Of a stretch of DNA of 64,000 nucleotides, positions 56,601 through 64,000 are shown piece after piece. The stretch is taken from the NCBI GenBank assembly GCA_037951165.1, contig JBBDHG010000051.1:434001-498000 (forward strand), given 5' to 3'. Each line of letters begins with the position of its first letter. Within the stretch, counting starts at the first letter, position 1. The position numbers were made by a program, and so were the translations under genes. Source of the stretch: Lophius americanus (lineage: Eukaryota; Chordata; Actinopteri; Lophiiformes; Lophiidae). The notes beneath the pieces are model-generated. The model was not told the origin of the DNA. It made no database searches and worked only from the letters and a program-made list of their open reading frames with translations.

Positions 56601-58029
56601 GGATGCAGTGTCGCTATCATCCAAACAATCAGCACTTCCTGCCATTTCATCTCTGTTGTTTTGAAGCTTCACTGCAATCTTGTGGATTTATCTACAGTAA
56701 CGTAAGGGTGGAAAAACGGTGTTTGAGCTTAAATGTAAGTGTACCGTTGAACATATACTACAACAACATTTTATAACATGGTTTATATTTATCTAGTCTC
56801 ACATGTTCCGCGGGTATGTTTTCAAATTATACATTAAAATGTGTAGTTTGACGGGGAACATCGGGCGGTTCGTTTTAGTGACAATTCACTAAACAGTTGC
56901 CAAAGAGATCACAAAAAAAACTGCGAGAACAAATATCTTATGGAAACAATGGGAAATAACTCAATGAGGTCAATCTGTAACCTCTGCAATGTGCAAATTC
57001 TACTATTACTCATATTTCTACTACTACCACTAACTATACATACTGTCCAGGTTCGAACAGAGAAATAGTCCAGGCCAGGATTGCTCTGGGTCAAACTCGA
57101 GTTTACTTGAATTCAAGGGCGCTGTGATTACCGGATCTCACAGGGTTAATCTTGAAATACCATCATGAAGACATAAATATGTTGTAGTCCGATGGGGGCA
57201 TTAGGCAGAAAGCTCAAGTTCTTAGCGTGTCAACAAGACCATCCTCCGACCGGATTCTCGTGTCAGAGGCAACTAGAGCGTTTCACATGCTGGAGCTCAC
57301 TGCGCCACAGTAACAGTGGGAAGAGGAATCCTCTCAGGCCAAGAGGGAGAAATATGAGTAACGGTTCAAGGATTGCCACATACTGGCTGGAAGGCAAACA
57401 GCCGTTTTATGAGGGATTTCACAGCAGAAGGCATCACCAGAGAGACGAGGAGGATGGGTCAACAACCCTGCGGCTGGAGAGTAAGCCTCCAGTTGTCTCT
57501 GGGTTGACAGCTGATCCATGGGAGGAGCGCTGCTAGGGCACAAACTTTAGCTGGGTCACCAGAGTGACCTAGAGACCAGAAACACCCAATAACCTCGGGT
57601 ATCGTCACAGATGAGGGGCCCTGAGGATCAGAAGATGTTCCCCCCAACAAATTTGAAAAAGGCAATGACCCTTGACTTTCCCTTTGACGACACCAACCAG
57701 AACTCTGACCATCCCTGATGTTGTACGAGGAGGACTCCCATGGAGGGCCGTATGTCAATGACGACCACAGAGTCTCATCTCCAGGCCTCAACACCTCCCA
57801 GTGTGCCCCTGTCACTGGGTGCTCCCAGGGTATTTGGGGAATTTATTGTCTTTATTTGTATTTATTTATTAGGGTAAAGCTGATATTCAAAGAAAGAGAG
57901 TTGTTTTGATGGCAACCGACTGGAAGACGTTTGTACATAATATAATTAATCAATTCTGAAGGAAAGTTTTTAGGGGCGTGTCTCGGAAGTTAAATTTGAC
58001 GCAGCTGGACTTCTAACTTAAAGGAGTTA
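56601..58029. other. Unrecognised stretch with overlapping frames at 57180-57860
   Basis: From 57180 to 57860 frames of 114-118 codons exist on both strands, and the DNA is GC-richer than its surroundings. I cannot match them to a known family. It may be part of an unrecognised retroelement or unique DNA. Confidence 0.4.
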
Positions 58030-58102
58030 CGCCTGAGCAGGGACTTGAACCCTGGACCCTCAGATTAAAAGTCTGATGCTCTACCAACTGAGTTGTATTT
58101 CC
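58030..58102 (-). pseudogene. tRNA-Lys (TTT) pseudogene
   Basis: On the minus strand, the D arm (ACTCAGTTGGTAGAGCA), anticodon arm CAGACTTTTAATCTG (anticodon TTT), variable loop and T arm (CCAGGGTTCAAGTCCCTG) are those of eukaryotic tRNA-Lys, and the 3' acceptor strand is CTCAGGC. The 5' acceptor strand (GGAAATA) does not pair with it beyond the first base, so the acceptor stem cannot form. Both internal promoter boxes are intact. Length is the normal 73. Confidence 0.85.
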
Positions 58103-58989
58103 ATGTGAACGAGACAAAAAAGGAATATTCAGCTGTCAAATATGAACCCTTCAGTATCTCAAACGGAGATATTCTGCAGGGTGTTTCAGTTCCGCCTCAG
58201 AGAGTGTGACAAATCCACAACGGACTTGACATTTCCTGCGAAATCATTCTCAGGCTGACCACTTGCAATCAAGCCACAATAGATGCATTGATGACACACA
58301 GCCATGGAAGTGCACCTTCAGCGTGAGCGGCGGTCAGATGGTTTAATTCAGCAATCACCGGCTGATTGGGTCCATTTTGGGCCGCATGCATAAAAATCAG
58401 GCTCCTCGTCTCTCGTACAAAGTCTGCTTTAAAAATAGTTGTTGAGAGTGATTAAAACAACCTTTGATTGCTTAAAAACACTTCTCACTTCTCAGGGAGA
58501 TTGCTGTTGATTCTTAACTTCGGATGGCCACGGGCGAATACCAAATCAAAGTCAGCCTTCATTGGCTGTTGCTAGGATACCAAACGTTCCAAATGTGAAT
58601 CATCCTGGATGTGATGATATTCTTTTTTTTTTTTTTTTTTGCAGGCTTGCCACTTGAATGCATTGCATCATACCTCAGACTATGCACTTCAAAAAAATAC
58701 TTGGGATGCATAAGGGTGGGAAATCTAATGAGAAAAGTTGTGGAGAGAGCAGAGACAGCGGCTAGGAGAGAGATTGGATGCCTGCAGGAGGGCTGATATT
58801 GAATATTACTCTCACAAACACTGTGGATGGGAAACGGCATGTTTTCTCTGGGAAACCAAACTTACATTGAGCAGGTAAACGCTTTTTTTTCTTCCTGTTT
58901 TGCCATTAAGGCCCCGTTGCTGACAGATAAATCTCCATGTGAAATATTAGAATGTCTCAATTAAAATCCATTAAAAATCATCAGCATGA
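58103..58989. other. Unrecognised, repeat-poor stretch
   Basis: A T run of about 20 lies at 58622-58641. The part 58200-58560 is of even complexity. Confidence 0.35.
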
Positions 58990-59885
58990 CAGAATATTCA
59001 ACCCCTGAATTCAACATCTAGTTCTCCCACCTTCAGGAGCAACAAATCAAAGCAAACCCTTCTGATGGCTGGAGATCAGTCTCTGACATCACTTTGGGGG
59101 GATTTGTGGCCACTCTTATTTACAGAACTGCTTTGGGGCAGCATCATTGGATGGTTTCTGTTTGCTTCTGCTTGTGGAACGTCATTGTCTCGCTGCATGA
59201 ATTTCAACGGCGAGTAGTTCTGGTCTCACTGCATCAGATCATCTCCACAACATTCCACTGCCACCTCCATGTTCTTAGCTCTGATGTTCTTCTAGTGGAA
59301 TGTTGTCTTTGGTTTCCTCTAGATGGAAACGAACCCCTTTCTTCAAATAATTTAACTTTCCACTCATCAGTCCAGAGAAGATTCTCCCAGAAGCTCCGAA
59401 GCACATCAAAGTGTGTTGTGGACAAATATAGATCAGCCCTAAGGTTCCTCTAATTCAGTAGTGGCTTTCTCCTTACCACTCCATCAGTCTTTTTGGAATA
59501 GTGGAGCCATGACCTCTGACCTTTATCGAGGTGAGAGAGGCCGGCAGTTCCTTTGATGTTTTCCTGGGACCTACTTAGACTTCCTGGATGAACCTTCATC
59601 GTACTCTTGGAGGAATTTTGGAAGGAGGTCCACTTCTGTGAAAGTTCACTATTGTTCCAGGTCTTCTCCATGTGTAGATAGTGTGTCTCACTGTGAATCT
59701 GTGGAGTCCCAGAACCTTAGAAACAGCTTTGGATCCCGTCCCAGGCTGATGGATTTCAGTCATCGTCAGGAATTTCTTTTGATTTTGGCATAGTGTGATA
59801 CTGGTGAGACCCAGGAGCCTTCCTGCTTCTGAAGATGGTCGATCTGCAGTGAGGATCTGGTTGAACTGGGCTGGTAGTGATCAAG
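58990..59885 (-). mobile_element. Tc1/mariner element, decayed
   Basis: The minus strand contains the 5' non-coding end (59800-59885), the TVRHYLHMEKTWNNSE-type region whose correct phase is the second helix-turn-helix (59620-59700), the ASLTSIKVRGHGSTIPK segment (about 59500-59545), VVRRKPLLN-type text, and the catalytic NLLWTDEWKVKLFEERGSFP with intact Asp in TDEW (59330-59400). Antisense of the 3' part (CTTCTGATGGCTGGAGATCA) runs to about 59060. The middle and C-terminal regions carry deletions. This is the same family as 28895-29935. Confidence 0.83.
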
Positions 59886-60585
59886 GCTTGTGAGTTTTTA
59901 GGATTCATGGAGAGAATTTTTTTCATACTGAGGATTTCTGCCCATGTTGGAGGGTCTGACAGTTCCGTAATAGATACTCAAAGAAATAGAAGAAATACGG
60001 TTTATTTTTTTTATTCCTCATCTCTGTGTTCCTTCAGGAAAGCAAAATGTGAGGCTGTGTTAGATTGGAGCCTCACAAGGCTCAACCGGGTCCTCAAGGA
60101 GCTATCAATGGGAGGTATTCATTTACTGTAAACATGGATCAGTAAGTCACCTGCATGTTCCTCCAGCCATTCACAGCCACAGCTACGTCAAACACGTCTT
60201 CACAAGCTGTTACCGAAGCCTCAGGAGGGAAAGACCGCCCTGTGGAGCAACAAGCAAACCATGTTGGAATAAATTACATCATGTTTAATGAGTTTCTCCT
60301 ATATCTGATGAGACACAAACCCAACACCCAACACATTCTGTGGCTCAGGTGGAAATACTCTACAGTTGAAAAGTCTTCCCAAAATACCCACAAACAAATT
60401 GTCACACCGTATGAATTCTAATGACGCATGCAGCTTTCTTCACGTACCGTTGACTTCATTAATAAAACAGAAGCGTTCTGCAATGTGGTCCCTGATGCTC
60501 CCATTTTGATAGTTTTGATATTTGCATATATTGCATGGATCCGATTCTTACAGAACAGCCACATCCATGTACATTCACTTAACAG
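59886..60585. other. Unrecognised stretch
   Basis: No domain or family is recognised. Confidence 0.4.
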
Positions 60586-60650
60586 CCATAACATTATAGC
60601 CACACCTTCAAAATACAGTGTAGGTCACCTTTTTGCTGCCAAATCAGTTC
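60586..60650 (+). mobile_element. Terminal fragment of the second Tc1-like family
   Basis: AACAGCCATAACATTATAGC, then CACACCTTCAAAATACAGTG and TAGGTCACCTTTTTGCTGCC with AAATCAG, corresponds to the family terminus (GATCAGCCATAACATTATGACCAC...TGTGTAGG...TGCTGCCAAAACAG). Confidence 0.75.
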
Positions 60651-63239
60651 TGTGATGTCATCTTGCATTCGTATATGTTTCTGCCAAATTATTTATTAAC
60701 TTCACATTACCTAACTTTAACTTTAACATCCAGGGCCGGTTATAGCCAGATTTAATAGGGTGGGCTGGTAGAAATAGTATGGGGGGCATAGACCAGAGGT
60801 TAGAAAAGTGGACTAGTGGTCTAAAGTCTAATCCAGTGAGAAGTTGTCCCGATATTCAATATTGTTAAAAACAGAAAATGGTTTTTACTCACAATCAAAA
60901 TGAAAAGTTACTAAGAGAACTTGGAAACGGGACGGGTCAACAGTTCCTCATAAGGCCGACACATAGATGAGCACCATGGAGAGTGAATGATACCATTTTA
61001 TTGGACTGTCTTCAGTTCCATTAGAAGATCATTTTCCACTGACCTGAAGGTCGGTGCTGATATCCTTTGCAGAAAAGTGGAATTTTTCTAGGTAAGTTTT
61101 AATTTCATTTTCTGAAAACAACCGCCGGGCAGAGCCGTAGTTTGGATTGAGCGCTTTCCGCATACGAAATACTGACGCAATAGGGACACGGCCAGCACAA
61201 CAAATTTGGAATCTGATTGGTTAAAAAAACGTGACAATCATGACAAAATATGTAGTTCCAGCTAGTAGTTAATTCCGGTAATGAATTAATTTCTTTCTAG
61301 CGTGTCCATGTTAAGGATAAAAAGACACTTTTGCCACAAATCCCTCACTGTAAATATCAAACTTTTTATATGAAAATCAAGTGGAAGAGAAACGGTGGGA
61401 TCGGAAGCAGTGACATTTCGATCCACCACTGGTTCAGGGGCGGAGCTTGCTACAATACGGGAGCATTGGGTGGAGCCTCTGACGTGTGTCTAGCGTATCA
61501 GCATCGCTAAAGGTGGAAGCAGCTTATTTACAGCCTAAAAAAGCGATACATTTAACCAAAGGCGTTGTAAAATAAATGAATGTAGATCCACCGAGGATCT
61601 TTCCCTGGTGGCACAGCATTCATAAACTGAGCGAACGAGTTGGCTAGCAAAAGTCACCGGGTGACTGTTTCGCAGCGGAGAGCTGTGACCTGCCCACTAT
61701 GAGGTGGGTTGGTGGCTTTTTATTAATATGTTAATAAGAGGAAGGAACAAATGCATGTCTTAGGTTATGGGGTCCTTTCAAAGCACTGAAGGATTATTTA
61801 CAGAACAACCATTAAAAACAATCAGCTTAACTGTAAATCAAAGTACTATACGAACATTAATTAATAATAACTTTTAAATGTGGTCCCAGGGTTAAGGTCA
61901 GACTGGACAGGCAACTTTGCAAAACTTTTTTAAAGGTTGTTGGGGGCCGAGCTGTTAGGCACATGGAGTCTCAGGTGGATTTTGAAGGCAAGGGTTTTAT
62001 TTTACCCCGAAGTAAGGAAACTTTACTACAATTAGCTACATAGTTCTGGGCCCATAAAAGTGGTCGAATAAACACAACTAAACTCAGGATTTTTCAAACA
62101 ATAAATTTAAGCAATGTAATAAACAATCAAACTCACTAGGAAAAAATTCTCTAACAAGGAAAAACTGACCTGACAAAGAAGGAATGCAGGTGTATTTATG
62201 ATAGGAAGGAATACAAGATTAAACCAAAGGAGTAAAACAAAACACTTACCCACTCATAAACTACATAAAAAGACATAACTTAGTCTGTTTGATAATCAAC
62301 AAACAACAAATACGACAAAATAACTAAGCTAAACAAATCCAACCCCCTCTGAGGTCTGAGCCTGATGGCAGAGCCTGATTGGTACTTCCTGTATAAAAGT
62401 CTGAGCTCACCAGATCCACCGTCGCCCCAATGTGACAAGTGTTGAACATCTTAAACGTTTAATTTACTTTTATATTTTTTGTCTTCCGAAATTTTAATTT
62501 ATTCTGCTTTTTGAAAAAGTAGTTCACATCTTATATACTTTTATTGTATGTTCTAATTTTGATGTCTATCATGTAAAGATGCACTTTTGGGTCATTGTAC
62601 TAGCTGGAGTATATATGACACACAGCAGAAACAAGAGGTTCTGCTGCAGAGCAAATAATGATTACCAGCTAGTCCAAACAAAACCAACGAAGAAGAAAGC
62701 GTGCTGAAATGTCAAACATGTCTAACATAATTTTCAGCTTGGTTGGGTGGGAATAAAAATTTGCATTAGCAGCGGCATTGTTGGCAGTAAATGGCCCAAA
62801 ACACTTCATTATGTGGGAGTGGGTTGCGCATTGGCACATATGATAATCCCCTTGTAATGAGAATTCACTTGATATCAGCGCCTTTGTTCATGCCCCAGCA
62901 TCTCTGAGACAGCTTAGCCACCACAACATTTACAATATACCGCAGAGTAGCAGATGGCAGGAATGTGAAATAACACCCAGAATGACATAATTTACCAAAT
63001 AGTGAGGGAAACTGACATTAAAGGTTTCAGATGTCTTATCTTTTTTCTGCTTTTAGAGGATTGAATTAAAACATTTAATTTTCAGCTTTCTACAAGGGTG
63101 TGAATAATGCGCAGAGGGAATGAGAAAAGTCAGTTTTGAGCGAGTTAAGACATTCATTTCAAGACAAACTTAATTTGGAATAATAAAGCCAAAGGTGCTA
63201 CAAGAGCAAAATGAAGAAACGGCAGTTTGGATGAAAATA
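60651..63239. other. Unrecognised stretch; 62750-63060 looks unique
   Basis: No gene is recognised. A phrase CCAGGGCCGGTTATAGCCA at 60731 resembles hAT termini, but no partner was found. The part 62750-63060 is even in composition and free of repeat phrases. Confidence 0.35.
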
Positions 63240-63335
63240 TAATAATAATTACTTTATTTATATAGTACCTTTAAAAACTGTTCATGAAGTGCTTTGACAA
63301 CGGAGCAAAGGCAGCCAAATACAATACGCAGACAG
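63240..63335 (+). repeat. Fragment of a common teleost repeat start
   Basis: TTACTTTATTTATATAGTAC followed by CATGAAGTGCTTTGACAA resembles the opening of many fish repeats (TTTATATAGCAC...AAAGTGCTTTACA). Confidence 0.5.
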
Positions 63336-63474
63336 AATCCCAAAGAATATAGAAGAGTGGAAATTTAATTAAAAGACAAAAGTAAAAAGTATAGAGGAAA
63401 ATTATATTTCACTTAAAAGTAATGCATTTCCAAAGACTTTTTTCTCGCTCCTTTAATGTTTTATACTAGTTCTA

Positions 63475-64000
63475 AATAATAATAAAATAATAATACATTT
63501 AATTTATTATGCACTTTACATTTGGATCAAATCTCAAAGTGCTACAAAGTAAAAGCAGATAAAAGCATCAATAAAAAATTAAATAATAACTATCTAAAAA
63601 CATGACCAAAAGCAGCAATGTTAATTAAAGTTATAGGTTCTGCTAAAAAGGAAAGTTTTAAGACCTTTTTTAAATGCCTCAGTCGTCTGTGGAGCCCTCA
63701 GAAGTGCATTCCACAAACGAGGGGCAGCAGAACAGATGCCCCGATCACCCATGGTGCTGAGGTTAGTCCGGAGAAGGAGTAAGGTATGAGTGGGTAGAAC
63801 GGGATCGTGTTGAGGTCAGTGGGGTGAGTAGTTCTTACAGTTCTTTCAGGGGGGTGCATTTCCATGGATGCACTGGTGAGTGAGGAGAGAGATCTTATAA
63901 TCAATCCTGGTGGAGAATGGAAGCCAATGAAGGGAATGAAGAACAGGGGTGATGTGTTCGTGTTTACGAACTCTCATCAGGATCCTTGCAGCAGTGTTTT
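63475..64000 (+). repeat. Dispersed teleost repeat, runs off the window
   Basis: Starts with AATAATACATTTAATTTATT and CACTTTACATTTGGATCAAA (as at 47463), then AAGTTTTAAGACCTTTTTTA, CCACAAACGAGGGGCAGC, CCCCGATCACCCATGGTGCT, GGGGTGAGTAGTTCTTA, ATCTTATAATCAATCCTGGT, AGCCAATGAAGGGAATGAAG and GGGGTGATGTGTTCG. The order resembles a high-copy fish family (GGTCCCCCATGGTGCGGAG...GGGAGCCAGTGAAG...GGGGGTGATGTG). Class uncertain; the frames on it are not host genes. Confidence 0.65.

Noticed and set aside
60731..60750. CCAGGGCCGGTTATAGCCA considered as a hAT terminal repeat
   Set aside because: No inverted partner or target duplication was found within the following 2 kb.

Overview
The window looks like intergenic or intronic DNA from a ray-finned (teleost, probably percomorph) fish. 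It is AT-leaning, rich in microsatellites, and full of mobile-element families typical of teleosts: Tc1/mariner, hAT, DIRS-type tyrosine-recombinase retrotransposons, L2-like and other non-LTR retrotransposons, and PIF/Harbinger-like debris. No open reading frame exceeds about 170 codons, and none of the longer ones is a recognisable host exon. Every protein-like stretch that I recognise comes from a mobile element and is broken by stops, frameshifts or deletions. I find no rRNA gene, CRISPR array or bacterial-type gene.

Layout. 0-15 kb: a non-LTR reverse transcriptase tail, a tRNA-Trp-like gene with a CCG anticodon, a Tc1 fragment, several microsatellites, an AT-rich tandem repeat (9.7-10.3 kb), the first copies of an unnamed dispersed family called R1 here (11.6-12.6 kb), and a repeat rich in GCATGTAAA (14.1-14.5 kb). 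14.9-17.9 kb: a decayed DIRS-like retrotransposon with reverse transcriptase, RNase H and tyrosine recombinase in order. 18.0-20.4 kb: a hAT element with both terminal inverted repeats and a ZBED-type transposase pseudogene on the minus strand. 20.4-36 kb: mostly unrecognised sequence with Tc1 copies (25.1, 28.9, 33.2 kb), non-LTR fragments (22.5, 27.8, 35.7 kb) and a short internally deleted Tc1-like element (34.6 kb).

37.6-41.9 kb is the most striking part. It has two 600-bp inverted arms that are about 99% identical, 2.7 kb apart. The left arm lies partly inside a GAAACTGAAACT-rich minisatellite whose core matches the interferon-stimulated response element consensus. Next come a perfect 23-bp hairpin (43.27 kb) and a 22-bp minisatellite with a 154-bp higher-order period (43.7-44.5 kb).

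45-64 kb: remnants of a second Tc1-like family, the fullest at 53.4-54.45 kb, first-family Tc1 copies (50.0, 59.0 kb), a SANT/Myb-like Harbinger fragment (51.8 kb), a piggyBac-like peptide (50.9 kb), a tRNA-Lys pseudogene (58.0 kb) and a dispersed teleost repeat running off the right edge.

The genes do not form a pathway. The window reads as a record of repeat insertion in a gene-poor region. A few moderately complex, repeat-free stretches could hold conserved regulatory DNA, but that needs cross-species alignment. Family names come from recalled protein and repeat signatures, not from a database search.
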